41,679 nt of DNA from Zelonia costaricensis (taxonomy: Eukaryota; Euglenozoa; Kinetoplastea; Trypanosomatida; Trypanosomatidae): NCBI GenBank assembly GCA_030849075.1, contig JASAOO010003327.1, positions 1 to 41,679 on the forward strand, written 5' to 3'. Within the stretch, counting starts at the first letter, position 1, and every line of letters begins with the position of its first letter. Positions 9,823-20,100 of this stretch are shown here, in pieces. The position numbers and the translations under genes were made by a program. The notes beneath the pieces were generated by a model. It was given only the letters and a program-made list of their open reading frames with translations, was not told the DNA's origin and did not search any database.

Positions 9823-11667
9823 TTATCGCTTCTGGGCGCGCTGCCGCATGCACAGTTCACACGTGCACAGGAACCGGTACTGCTCCAGCAGGTGCCGCGA
9901 GCGGGACTGCACGTCGTCGCCGAAGCTTGCGAGGTCGAGGTACGATATCGTGATCTCTTCGCCCGAGGCGATGGGGCGTATCGCCTCGATGCCGATCCAC
10001 CCCGCGAGGGACGGGGAGAAGGAGGTGCTGAAGGGCGACTCCGACGCAGCGGCCACGGCGCGAAAGGCAGCCATGCGCTCGCTCGTCTTGCGCCGATGCG
10101 CCTCCTCGGCTGCCGCGCTGTCCGCGCCCACAGACGATGACGCGTACCCGCCGCCCGCTCCTGCGGCCCCACCGCTGCTGCTGCCGTGGCTCGCACCACC
10201 TAGCTGCGCCGTGCTCCCGCACGCGGCCAGCAACGCATTCGCCGCCGCCGCCGCCTCATGCGCGTCGTGCAGCATCACGACCGCCGCGTTTGGGACGCAG
10301 CTGTGGTTCATCATGCACACCGACTCGTGCAGCGACCAGCCCGTTGTCTCCTCCGTATTGTACGGAAAGCCGATGCTGTTGCACCGCGTCCGCAGAAGCG
10401 TGTCACGCAGGTCCGTCCAGGCGATGGGGTAGCGCGGCGGGAAGGGCGGGGCAGCAGCGGCGGCTGCGGCCGCGGCGACGTTGCGTAGCGCGTTGGCCAG
10501 CGCCGCAGCGGGGCTGAGACCGCCAGCAGCGGCGCCAGTGGCGGCTGAGGCGCCGCTTGGAAAGATCGGCCGCGGGGGCGAGGACGGCGGAGGATCCTTC
10601 GCGAACGTGGCCACGACGCGATCGCGCGCGAACACCTCGCACAGCTGCGTCGACTCCTTCGACTGCACCGCCGCGTTGGTGTCCAGCGTCGTCAGGGCAC
10701 GCATCATGTCGGTGTCACCGAGGTAGGCACGGGCGCCGTAGTCAAGGCAGAAGCGCAAGAAGTCCGTGTCGTTCCCTGGAGCACGGATCGACTCCGGCAA
10801 CGAGGTGTACCACGCGCACGAGATCACGTGCGCGCGGAGCATCGGGTGCCGTGCAAGCTTCTCCTCCACCGCGGCGGCGGCGGCGGCAGCCGCAGCAGCC
10901 GCAGCCGCAGCCCCGTGCCCGCCCCTGCGTGCCTCCTGCCGACGCAGCAGCGTCTGCGCGAGGGAGTCGGCGCCGTCGCTGGAGCCGCCGCTCAACATCG
11001 CGTGCGTGTTCGCCGATGAGCTCAAGCCACCACTCCCTCCTCCTCCCCCCACGCCGCTGGCGCCGCCCGCCCCCGAGGCCGCGGCGGTCTCTGCCCCCAT
11101 GTCCAGCAGCATCTGCGCCACGCACGGCGCACACAGCACGAACTGATCGCAGTGGGGGCACACGTACGGCCGCACGGCGCTCGCGGCGGCAGCGGAGGCA
11201 ATCAGCAGCGGCACGGCGGGTCCGGTTGATGAAGACGAAGACCCCAGAGACGACGCCGTGCCGATGGGGGAGCGGGAGAGGGAGCCGTGGTGCGGCAGCG
11301 GCTGGGGCGACGACGACGCAGACGACGCGGGCGGCGGCGGTGAGTTCGGGTGCTGCTGCGGAGAGTGCCGGTGCCGGTGGTGGCCGCCACCGCCGCCACC
11401 ACCGGCCCCCTTGTGCGCGTCCGCCGACGTCGCGTGCAGCATCGGCCGCACATCAGCCACGAGGCAGCGTGCGCAGACGTGGTTGGCAAAGGCGGAGTAG
11501 AGCACGGCGATGTCCGGCGGCGCGGCGAAGATGGCGCTGCCGGGGTTCAGCGCGGTGGTGGCCACGACACGGCGGCCCTTCCGTTTCGAGTCGGGATGCG
11601 TCTCCTGCACCGCCATGCGCGGCGCGGCGCCGACGGAGAGCGGGGCGGGATGGGTGTAGCAGCTCAT
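9823..11667 (-). CDS. SET-domain protein with split MYND-like zinc finger (SMYD-like lysine methyltransferase), 614 aa
   Basis: The SET domain is split as in SMYD proteins. The N-terminal strands are at about 28-60 (KGRRVVATTALNPGSAIF). The core has NHSCVPN at 454-460, and GEEITISY at 569-576 carries the catalytic-type tyrosine. A post-SET cysteine cluster CTCELC sits at 601-606. Between the SET halves, CARC (65-68) and CPHC plus C179/C182 look like a MYND finger, but about 100 residues of His/Gly/Ser/Pro low complexity separate its two halves. Further inserts include a run of about 16 Ala near 253-268 and Gly/Ser linkers. SMYD enzymes methylate lysines on histones or cytosolic proteins. The start at 11667 is the first in-frame ATG and lies 21 nt after a predicted splice acceptor (AG at 11690-11689). 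The fold assignment is firm; substrate is unknown. Confidence 0.85.
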   Translation of the reverse strand: MSCYTHPAPLSVGAAPRMAVQETHPDSKRKGRRVVATTALNPGSAIFAAPPDIAVLYSAFANHVCARCLVADVRPMLHATSADAHKGAGGGGGGGHHRHRHSPQQHPNSPPPPASSASSSPQPLPHHGSLSRSPIGTASSLGSSSSSTGPAVPLLIASAAAASAVRPYVCPHCDQFVLCAPCVAQMLLDMGAETAAASGAGGASGVGGGGGSGGLSSSANTHAMLSGGSSDGADSLAQTLLRRQEARRGGHGAAAAAAAAAAAAAAVEEKLARHPMLRAHVISCAWYTSLPESIRAPGNDTDFLRFCLDYGARAYLGDTDMMRALTTLDTNAAVQSKESTQLCEVFARDRVVATFAKDPPPSSPPRPIFPSGASAATGAAAGGLSPAAALANALRNVAAAAAAAAAPPFPPRYPIAWTDLRDTLLRTRCNSIGFPYNTEETTGWSLHESVCMMNHSCVPNAAVVMLHDAHEAAAAANALLAACGSTAQLGGASHGSSSGGAAGAGGGYASSSVGADSAAAEEAHRRKTSERMAAFRAVAAASESPFSTSFSPSLAGWIGIEAIRPIASGEEITISYLDLASFGDDVQSRSRHLLEQYRFLCTCELCMRQRAQKR

Positions 11668-13389
11668 CGGGGAGAGGAAGTGTGCGACCTCGTTGGAGGG
11701 GGGAGGGAGCACGATGCAGGACGTGCGGGACGGCGACCGGGGGGGGACGAGACGCGATCCGCGCGGCCGCAGGTCACCGTGAAACTGCGATGGGCACCGG
11801 AACAGCGCTGCAGACTCCGCACACGCACACACACACACACACGATGCTACGCGAGAGGGTGAACCAGGGAGGGGGGTAAGTAAGGCGGAGCGGAAAGCTA
11901 TGGGGGTGTGGCCTTCAACCAGAAAGCACGAACAGGAAAGGAGAGCTTGACGCGCGCAGAGTGGCGAAGTTTAGAAACAGGAAGATGGCAATACGGGTGG
12001 GGAGGGGAGGGACACGTTTGATGTCAACGTGTGCGAGCGTCTGGAGCTACTTAGCAAGGAGCCGCCTTGCGTGGTTGCGGTCGGGGTGAGGGACAGGCGG
12101 GGGACGCGACTACGTCGCTACGTAGGCTGTGTTAACGTCGATGTAGGGCGGGCGTGGGTCGGTGAGGGTCGGAGGGGGGTGACGAAGACAAGCCTGAATG
12201 CGGCGCTCTGTTCACCCATGTCGTACGAAGCAGTGAAGGCGGGAGGAGAGGGGGGACATGAGGGAGCATCAACAACGGTTGTGTGACGATGAAGGAAGTC
12301 ACATGGGGCAGCATCCCCAGCGGCACCATGGTTCACGGCACCGCTTGTGTGTGCACAGGTCTGAGTGAGAGAGAGAGAGAGACAGCGGAAGCTCACCGCG
12401 CCAGACGCCACCTGCGAAACGTCGCACTGTAAAGTGCGCGCGTAGGAGTCGAGACCCTCTCTTCGCACGCCGTTGGACAACTGCAGCTTACCGAGGCATG
12501 ACAAGGCTGACAGAGTTGCAGGAGAACCAATGAAGGGTCGGGGGTGGAGAGAAGGGGGGGCTGCGTGTGTGTAGGTGCGCACACGACGCGTGTCGTGCTC
12601 CGCGCAGCTGCACCCTCCCCACACCCCCTTTCCACTGCCTCCCTCGCCACACCCCTCGTCATCTCGTCCTGAATGCACCCTTGTGGGTCACCACGAGACG
12701 TCGAGCGCACTGCGTTGCGCGCTGTTGCGGTCCGTTCTTCTTGTCTTTGTTGTAAGAGCCTTCCGACACGGAGAGGAGCACACGAAGCCCTAAACGGAAC
12801 GGCAAGGGAAGGAGCGAGTAAAACTGGGAAGGGGGGGGGACTGCGCTGCTCGCCGCAGTGCGTGCACCAGTCACACAGAGAGAGATGCAATCACAGACGA
12901 GCCAAACCCACTCAACAACAAACACAAGAGCCACGCAGGAGACAGCGAGGAAACGCCTGCTGCCCTGCCCCTCGCGCGTGCATCAGCCAGATGAAGAGAA
13001 AAGTGGTACGGAGGGAGACCCCTGGCAGAGCAGCACCCATCAACGCTTGCGTGTCTGTGCCCCCCCCCCCTCCCCAACCCTCATCGACGAGAAAGGATGG
13101 ACGCGTCGGAGCGGCGCGAGAAACACGAAGCACGGCACACCGCCAAGAAGCATGCGGCGCCGCTGCCTCTCTCCCTCTCCTGATCTGCTTTCACGACCAA
13201 CGCACATCCACGTCGACGCCGGCGCGAAGGCGACTGCTTCGGGTCCTCTGCAACTCAACACGCACACCGCACACAGGCACGGCACTCGCGCACGCATCAA
13301 CCGAACGAAGAAAACGGGAAACAAAGGAAAAGCGCGAAAGACAGCGGGCGGGGCAGAGGGAAACGCATTGAGGAGAGGCGGCATACGGG

Positions 13390-13425
<36 letters not shown>

Positions 13426-14000
13426 GCACAAACAAAAATAAAGAGTTGGTCCAAAGCGGCGACGCCGCAGCCGAGTGACGCAGCGCATCCTCGCACGCGT
13501 CACCCCCATTTTCTGCCATCCCTCACCCCCCCCGCTCGCGCGCTTCTTGTTCACTCTATGACGACAGCACATGCACACACACACACACACACACACCGCT
13601 GCATGTGTGCATGCGCGCAGTTGTTCTTCGCCCTTCTCCCAAAACCAAAAACAAGCGCGCAGTCGCTGACAGATGCACGCACGCCAGCACACCCACCCGC
13701 ACACACGTCCTCACACGCATGGCGGCCCAAGCAGCTCGTCACGCATCGCCTTCTTCTCCACCTTTTCCTTAAGCGTGTGCGTGTGTTCACGTGTACGTGT
13801 TCAAGGGCGGTCTTCTATGGAGCTTTGCAGGTGGCGCAGCCCACACCCGCGCGCACACCCTTGCACGTCGACGTGCACCTGTAGAAAACTCTATGACGCC
13901 GCGCCACCGCCGCACCTGCAGCATCCAATCACAAGGGGTGCGCACGCAAACGCAGTGCAGCACCGCACACGGGGGTGTGTGGGTGCGGGTTCCAAGCCGC
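11668..14000. other. Intergenic region between Pol beta and SET genes
   Basis: There is no convincing gene in 2.3 kb. It contains CA tracts at 11823-11842, 13391-13423 and about 13575-13596, a GA run at about 12366-12380, a poly-C run at about 13062-13071 and several purine blocks on the + strand. Immediately upstream of the SET gene, 11694-11709 is purine-only, so it is a polypyrimidine tract on the - strand, followed by AG at 11690-11689. This is a good candidate trans-splice site. Confidence 0.6.
13391..13423. repeat. (CA)16 microsatellite
   Basis: An uninterrupted CA dinucleotide run of 33 nt lies in the intergenic DNA between Pol beta and the SET gene. Such tracts are very common between trypanosomatid genes and are often length-polymorphic. 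Confidence 0.95.
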
Positions 14001-15068
14001 TTAAGGATCGCGGTTCTCCGGCTTCGCGTAGGGCATGCCGAGCACATCGAACACGTCCTGCTCCGACCGCACCTCCACCCGCTTGTCCTCCAGCTCGTCC
14101 TTCGGCACGCCGAGCTCCTCGCCAGCGTTCTTGCCGCGGATGCCGATGCGCTCGTACAGCGCCCGTGCCTCCTCGGGGGTGCCGAGGCGGAACAGCCCGT
14201 ACTCGTTCAGCAGGTACCCCTTGCTGATCGCCGCCTGCCGCATGATCACGTTGAAGTTCTTGCTGCCTGTAAAGGTCAGCATCGCCGTTGGCACGCTCTT
14301 CGTTTCGATCAGACGAATGTCAACACGGCGTCCCTTGTACACCTTCGTGTTCTCGCGCCCGGCCTTGTCGCGCACGATGCGCGGCGGCAGGCGGCCCATG
14401 CCCATGTACTTGAGGGGGCCCTGCGCCATGGTGGCCTCGAGGTACTTGGAGTTCTCGAGGAACTCCACAAATCCAGCGAGCACCCCCGTCGCGGCGACCG
14501 GCTCGCTCAGCGGGGGTGCATCGAGCGTGCGCGATAGGATCGCATCCACATCGCCGCTGAACGGATGACGCCGGCGGTAGCTTCCACAAATCTGGATCGA
14601 GTAGTCCTTGCCGAGCAGCTTTATGCACGTCTCGCGGAGGTAGTTCTCGTGCAGCACGCTCTCCTGCATCGGGATCTTCTCGTTGATGTCGTAGAAGTAC
14701 TTGATGCCGACGCGCTGCTGGTCCGTCAGCGACGAGATGCTGTCCGCCTTCTGCAGCAGCTCCTCCACGGTGAAGATGCCCTCACGGTCGAAGAGGGCGG
14801 CCGCCGCCCGGGGGCCGAAGCCGTGCACCTGCGTCAGCTCCTGGATCGCCTTGAGCTTCGGCTTTGTCTTGCTCTCGAGCTCTTCCAGCTTCCCCGTGGC
14901 CATGATCTCTTCCGCCTTCTTGAGCAGCTTCGCGCCGAACCCCGAGAAGGCCCTCAAGTCCTGCGGGGTGTTCAGCGGCTTGTCCAGGTTCGTCTTGAGA
15001 CTCTCAATACTGCGGTTGTAGCTGCTCACCTTGTACTTCTCGCCCAGCGCGTTGTTCAGGTCCGCCAT
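14001..15068 (-). CDS. POLB: DNA polymerase beta (family X), 5' end incomplete because of an assembly ambiguity
   Basis: 355 aa are readable from the first ATG after the ambiguity. The 8-kDa lyase domain has a helix-hairpin-helix FSGFGAKLLKKAEEI (41-55). Lys51 aligns with the Schiff-base Lys72 of human Pol beta. A second HhH, VHGFGPRAAAAL, is at 81-92. The palm has GSYRRR (162-167) and SGDVD (171-175), with D173/D175 and D250 in RRVDIRL as the three metal-binding aspartates. TFTGSKNFNVIMR (265-277) is the dNTP-binding region. The enzyme fills short gaps in base-excision repair; in trypanosomatids it has been reported as mitochondrial (Crithidia, Trypanosoma) or nuclear (L. infantum). FQE is encoded in frame just before this Met and aligns with Pol beta-PAK, so the true start is further upstream beyond the N/poly-G run. 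Any targeting presequence is therefore missing here. Confidence 0.95.
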   Translation of the reverse strand: MADLNNALGEKYKVSSYNRSIESLKTNLDKPLNTPQDLRAFSGFGAKLLKKAEEIMATGKLEELESKTKPKLKAIQELTQVHGFGPRAAAALFDREGIFTVEELLQKADSISSLTDQQRVGIKYFYDINEKIPMQESVLHENYLRETCIKLLGKDYSIQICGSYRRRHPFSGDVDAILSRTLDAPPLSEPVAATGVLAGFVEFLENSKYLEATMAQGPLKYMGMGRLPPRIVRDKAGRENTKVYKGRRVDIRLIETKSVPTAMLTFTGSKNFNVIMRQAAISKGYLLNEYGLFRLGTPEEARALYERIGIRGKNAGEELGVPKDELEDKRVEVRSEQDVFDVLGMPYAKPENRDP

Positions 15069-15078
15069 CTCCTGGAAG

Positions 15079-15096
15079 NGGGGGGGGGGGGGGGGG
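15079..15096. other. Ambiguous base plus 17-G run (probable assembly or sequencing fault)
   Basis: The only N of the window is at 15079, directly next to a long homopolymer, and falls inside the conserved N-terminal domain of Pol beta. Upstream of it the reading frame turns into Pro/His/Thr low complexity that looks non-coding. The simplest reading is a collapsed or mis-joined segment. Confidence 0.8.
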
Positions 15097-15646
15097 CCCA
15101 AGAGAGGTAAGTGCGAAAGTGGCAAGGTGGCGAACGTGCCGTGAGGATCGAAGCTGGGTCTGGGCTGTGTTCGTGTATGCGTGTGTGTATGTGTATGGCT
15201 GTATTCGTGTAGTGAAGTGGAACGGACAACAAGGTGGGGGAGCGGCGAAGAGTGTCTATGCAAAGTCGATCTCGACGTGCGCCACGGTGCTGCTTGCAAA
15301 CAGTGCGCGCGTTGCGTGACGTCGTGTGTGTGTGTGTGTGTGTGTATGTTGCGTGTATGTGTGCGTGTGTGTGCCTGTGGACGGCGCAAGACGCAGCGAG
15401 GTCGATGGTGGAGTCGATGCCCCAGTGCTGTGCTGCCTGACGGAGGGGGACGGGCGATGAGGGGAGGCCGAGGAGTGCAAAAAGCGGGGCGGGGGGGGGG
15501 GGAATAAACTGAGGCCTTATGCGGTGAAGTAGGAAGAGTCTGGGAGGTGGAGCGGGGGGTGCGCACACACAGGGGGGGGGGGGCAGCCGCAGGTGGATCT
15601 GTGTTGCAATCGAGGTGCGGGTCGCGTCGGCCATACCCGCGTGTGC

Positions 15647-15648
<2 letters not shown>

Positions 15649-15682
<34 letters not shown>
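15649..15682. repeat. (GT)17 microsatellite
   Basis: A 34-nt uninterrupted GT run lies upstream of Pol beta on the non-transcribed strand. It is probably length-variable. Confidence 0.95.
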
Positions 15683-15683
<1 letters not shown>

Positions 15684-16873
15684 GGAGGGAGGGGGAGGAG
15701 GGTCAAGAGGTTGTCGTTCGGGACACAAAGAGCGGTGGGTTAAGCGGAAGGAGGACAAGAGTGGAGGTGACGGAGGGAGGGGTCGGCGCTCTCAGCTGCG
15801 CGGTGAGGGGGGGGCATAGGCGCTCATGCCCCCCCCCCCGCAACACGTGCGTCTGTGTGTTGGTGTGTGAGGGTGTGTGTATGCGACCCTGTTCGGTGCC
15901 CTTCGTCGCACATCAGCCGGCGGAGGCACCGCACGCGCGCACTCCAGCCGCCCCCCCCCCCCCAACGGCACCACACGTGCGTTGGAAGCGCCATCGGTCA
16001 CGACACGGTCCTGCGCCAGAGAGAGCAGCCAGCACCGGCTGGCGACTGTGCGGGAGAGCTGGTGACGGGGAGGTGGGGGGAGGGGACAGCTGCATCACCC
16101 TTCGCAGTTCAGGTAGATTCTTCAGAAGGTCCGCGCTTGCATGCGCACCATACAGACAGAGAGGAGAGACAGAGAGCGATGCAGAGGAAGAACCAGCGAC
16201 AGCAACCGTGCACACGGACGTCGCGCTCGTACGGCGAGCGAGTGCGGTCTATACCAATGCCAGAAAGGGGAGAGGACGCACGACCCCGTGTGCTCCCTCG
16301 GCCCCCCCCCCCTTTCATGCCGCCCACACATACGTACGGCAAATCCACACACACACACTCACACACACAGGTGACATCGACGTGCACGCACGACAGCGGG
16401 CACCACGGGTGCGCACACGAGCGACCCGCAACCGCGACAAGAAGCGCACAAACAACAAACTCGAGGAAAACGCCAACGCCGCAGAGACGGTCGAAACGCC
16501 ACCCGCCGCACGCGATGCACCCACAACCAGGCACGCCGCAAGAGAGAGAAAAGAAAACAAAAAAAAGGGCTGAACACAAAGCGCTCCGCCGTGCAGCACG
16601 TGCGGCAACAACAACAGCAACAGCAACAGTGGAAGGTGAAGGCGGTGCGCCACAAGCGCACGTACGCCAATCTATGAAGAGAAGAAGAGAGGGGGGGAGA
16701 CGTGGAGAGGGTCATGATAAAAGCCAGGGGAGGGGCCGGTGCGGAGGGTGCCGCACCTCCACACCCACACGCGATGGCCCCCGCCCCACCAGCGACGCTG
16801 TGCCCGATCAGATGAACAACACGAAGAGGGGCAACACAGTGGAAGAGGAGGGGTAGTGGGGCGTCTATGGCCG

Positions 16874-16897
16874 CACACACACACACACACACACACA
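16874..16897. repeat. (CA)12 microsatellite
   Basis: An uninterrupted CA run of 24 nt lies about 275 bp downstream of the Pol beta-PAK stop codon, probably in its 3' UTR or the spacer. Confidence 0.9.
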
Positions 16898-17172
16898 TAA
16901 ACACGCAAGCTTTCATGGAATTAGAAGGTATAAGGCCAGAATGGTGTTGACGCAGCAACAGCAGATGATGATGATCGTGCTCGTGATGACGTGACGAACG
17001 ACGTGCACAGCGCGCCAACTCGCGCATACAAACAGTGAGAGACGCGCGGGTAGATCCGCGGAGGAGGGAGTGAAGATCGACGCAGACGCGTGCCTCCCCT
17101 CCCCCCACCTGACACGTGCGCTCTCGTCGTCGGGTCGCCGCCTCCTCCAGCAGCGAGGCAGAAAGGGGGGGC

Positions 17173-20100
17173 TCAGACGTTGCGGTCCTTAGGAGCGACG
17201 TAGTCCATGCCGAGCGCGTCGAACAGCGCCCGCTCCGTCAACGCCTTCACGCGGTGCTTCTCCACGATCCTCGCCATCTCGCGCAGCTCCGCCAGTTCCT
17301 CCTTCGTTCTGATTTTGCCGGTCTTCTTGAGCTTCTTCGACGCCGCGGTGACCGTCTTGGGCGGCTCGGTGGCCGTCTTGGCCGACGACGCCGCCGCCGC
17401 CATTGCGGCCTTGGCCATGCTCTCCGCCTCGGCCATGAGCTCCTTCGAAACTGTGCTCACATCGAGCCGCGACAGGCTGGTGATCATGTCGTGGAAGGAC
17501 AGCTCTGGATGCTGCTGCACCACGTTGTACTGCAGCATCTGCTTCCGCGTCGGCTTTCTGAAGAGCCCGTACTCGTTCAGGATGCAGCGCTTCTTGATCG
17601 CCTCACTACGCATGATCACGTTAAAGTTCTTGCTGCCGGTGAAGTACAGCATCGCAGCGGGGTAACTGCTGGAGTCGACGTAGCGGACATCGAGCCGACG
17701 CGCACGGTACTGCGGCAGCGCAGCAGCAGCCTTCCCTGCCCTCCCCTTCCCCGCCGCTCCCTCGCTGCCGGCCTCCACCGGGCGGAGGCGGCACAGCCCC
17801 ATGAACTTCGTGGGCCCCTGCGCCAGCGTCGCCTCGATGTACTTGTCGGCCTTCAACCCACTCAAGAAGGTGCCGAGCACCTCAGACGGCGGCAGCAGCG
17901 CCCCGCTACCGCGACCACCACTACCGATGCTTCCCCCTTTCCCGTTCGCCGCGGCAGCACCACTGCCAGCCGCCGCGGCACCGCTGTTGCCCTCCACCTC
18001 CGCCTCCTCGGCACTGCGCTTCCGCGTGATGAGCACGTCGATGTCGCCAGCGGACGCGACCTGCCGACGGTAGCTGCCGCACACGACGAGATCGTAGTCC
18101 TTGCCGAGGTACTTGCGGAGCCGCAGCTTCAGAAACGCCTCGTGCAGGCGGCCCTCCTCGTGGGGGATGCGGTGGTTCATGTCCTCGTAGTACACCAGGC
18201 CGAGCCGCTGCGCGTCGTTGAGGTGGAACTTCGACTTGTCCGGGTCTACCTTCAGGTTCGCCGGCTTGCCGCTGTCCTTGTTGCTCATGTCCAGCTCCCC
18301 CGCCTTGGTGGAGTAGTCCCGCAGCTGGGCCACCGTGCTGATGTTGTGCTTCTTGAAGTAGTCCACCGCCGTCCGTGGGCCGACCCCGTGCACCTGCGTC
18401 AGCTCGCGAATCGCGCGGATGATGGGCTTGCTCTCCTGCCGGCGCAGCTCCTCCAGCTCGCCAGTGACAAGAATCTCGATCAGCTTTTCGCGAAGCCGAA
18501 AGCCGAGGCCGGGGATGAGGTTGTCGGCGGACAGCACCACGTTGCGCTTCGACCGGTTCTGCTCCACCTCGTCAGACCGCTTCTTGCGAGCCGCCGGGTC
18601 GCCGCTGTACAGCGCCTCGAGCATCGCCTTCTTCTTCGGGTCGTCCTCCGGGAGCGGCAGGAGGTTGGGCGGCAGCAGCTGGAACACCTTGTCGCCCTTC
18701 TTGAAGCGATCCACCGTGCGCAGGTACGACTGCGCCTTGAAGCGCTCCCCCAGCGCGCTGTAGATCTGCGCCAGCTGCTCGAAGATGTGGATCACCCGCT
18801 CGCGGTAGTCAGGGAAGAACAGCGTGTCCTTGGAGTTCGCGCCCTTGCCGCCCGCCCCGGCCCCCGCCGCGCCAGCCCCACCACCACCCGCGGCGGCGGC
18901 GGCGCCCGTGCCACCCGCGGTACCGGCAGAAGCGGTGATGTGCTGCTGCGCGCGGGCCGCGGCGAGCGCGGCGAGCGTCCGCGGCGTGGCCGGGTCCGCC
19001 AAGACACCCGCCGCGACGTCATCGGCCTGGTCGCCGTCGAAGGCGTACTCGTCCTCCACCACCTCCGGCATCGCCACGATCGCCATCGCCGCCGTCATCG
19101 CCGCGGCGACGTCGGGCTCCAGCGCGGGGTCGATGGGCGCGACGGCCACCGACGGCGTGGCGCTCATCTCCGCAGTGTCACCACCCTCGTCCGCCTCCGC
19201 TGCTCCGCGTGCCGCTTCTCCAGCAGCAGCCGTGGTTGCCTGTGCGGCCGCGGCTTTCTTCTTGGCCTTGGCCAGCTTCTTGCCGATGCGGCCCTTCGCG
19301 GCAGGGGCCGCGGGAGATGCGGTGGCGGTCGTCGTCGCGTCCGCGGCGGCGGAGGCATCGGCGGCCTCTTCCGCCTCCTCATTCGCAGCCGCATCGACAG
19401 CAGTAGCAGCAGCAGCGACAGTAGCAGGCGTGGCAGGCGTTGGCGCTGTCGGTGTGGCCGACGCCGCGTCGTGCACCTCCACCGCGGGCGGGCTCGCGAC
19501 CCGCTTCCCACGCTTGCGTCGTGGCGTCCTTGTCATCGTTGCCGTCGTCGGGGCGGCCGCGGTGGACAGCGCTGCCTCGGCCCCCTCCGCCGCCCCACCT
19601 GCTGTCGTGCTTGTCCTGATCGCGGGGACGGCAGCAGCAGCAGCATCAGCCGTTGTGGTGTCTGCGCAGGCCGGTGCGTCTGTCACCTTTGCCCGTGTCT
19701 CCGGTTCTGCCTCCCTCGTCGCCGCACCCGCCGTCGTGCCCTGCTGCTGCTGTTGCTGCAGCTGCCACCGCCGACGCACAATTTGCGCCGCCAGCGCCTT
19801 CTTCGCGGCAAGGCTCGTTGCAGCCGGCGGCGCGACTGCGCTTCGTGTCGCAGACGCGCGCGGCGCCGCCTCATCGCCGCCCAGCCCCTCCGCGGCGGCC
19901 TTCGAACTCTTCGCCGTGCTCGCGAGCGCCTCCTGAACCGCCGCAGACGCGAAGAGCCCCTTGAGGGAAGCGCCCTGCGACCCCGCCACTGCCGCAGCCG
20001 CAGCCGCAGCCGCAGGGTCCTTCAAGAGAACCGCCGCGGGGCCGAGCGCAGCCGCGGCCGCGGCCACGACGGCCGACGCGAGCGCCGCAACGCGCTTCTT

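Larger units (their letters stand above)
15069..17172. other. Intergenic region between Pol beta-PAK and Pol beta, including an assembly ambiguity
   Basis: About 2.1 kb. It begins with the missing 5' part of Pol beta. An undetermined base at 15079 is followed by 17 consecutive G (15080-15096). Beyond this are GT tracts (about 15321-15346 and 15649-15682), poly-G (about 15491-15501, 15571-15582), poly-C (about 15831-15839, 15951-15962, 16303-16311), a CAA/CAG-rich stretch (about 16605-16630) and a CA tract (16874-16897). No separate gene is supported. Confidence 0.65.

Noticed and set aside
11668..11838. N-terminal extension of the SET protein up to 11838
   Set aside because: It would begin at a GTG and cross a polypyrimidine tract with a good splice acceptor (11690-11689). 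The first ATG, at 11667, fits better.
12118..12678. 186-codon - strand frame between Pol beta and the SET gene
   Set aside because: The codon use and composition differ from the real genes (many Cys/His/Ser/Pro) and no domain or conserved-looking segment is present.
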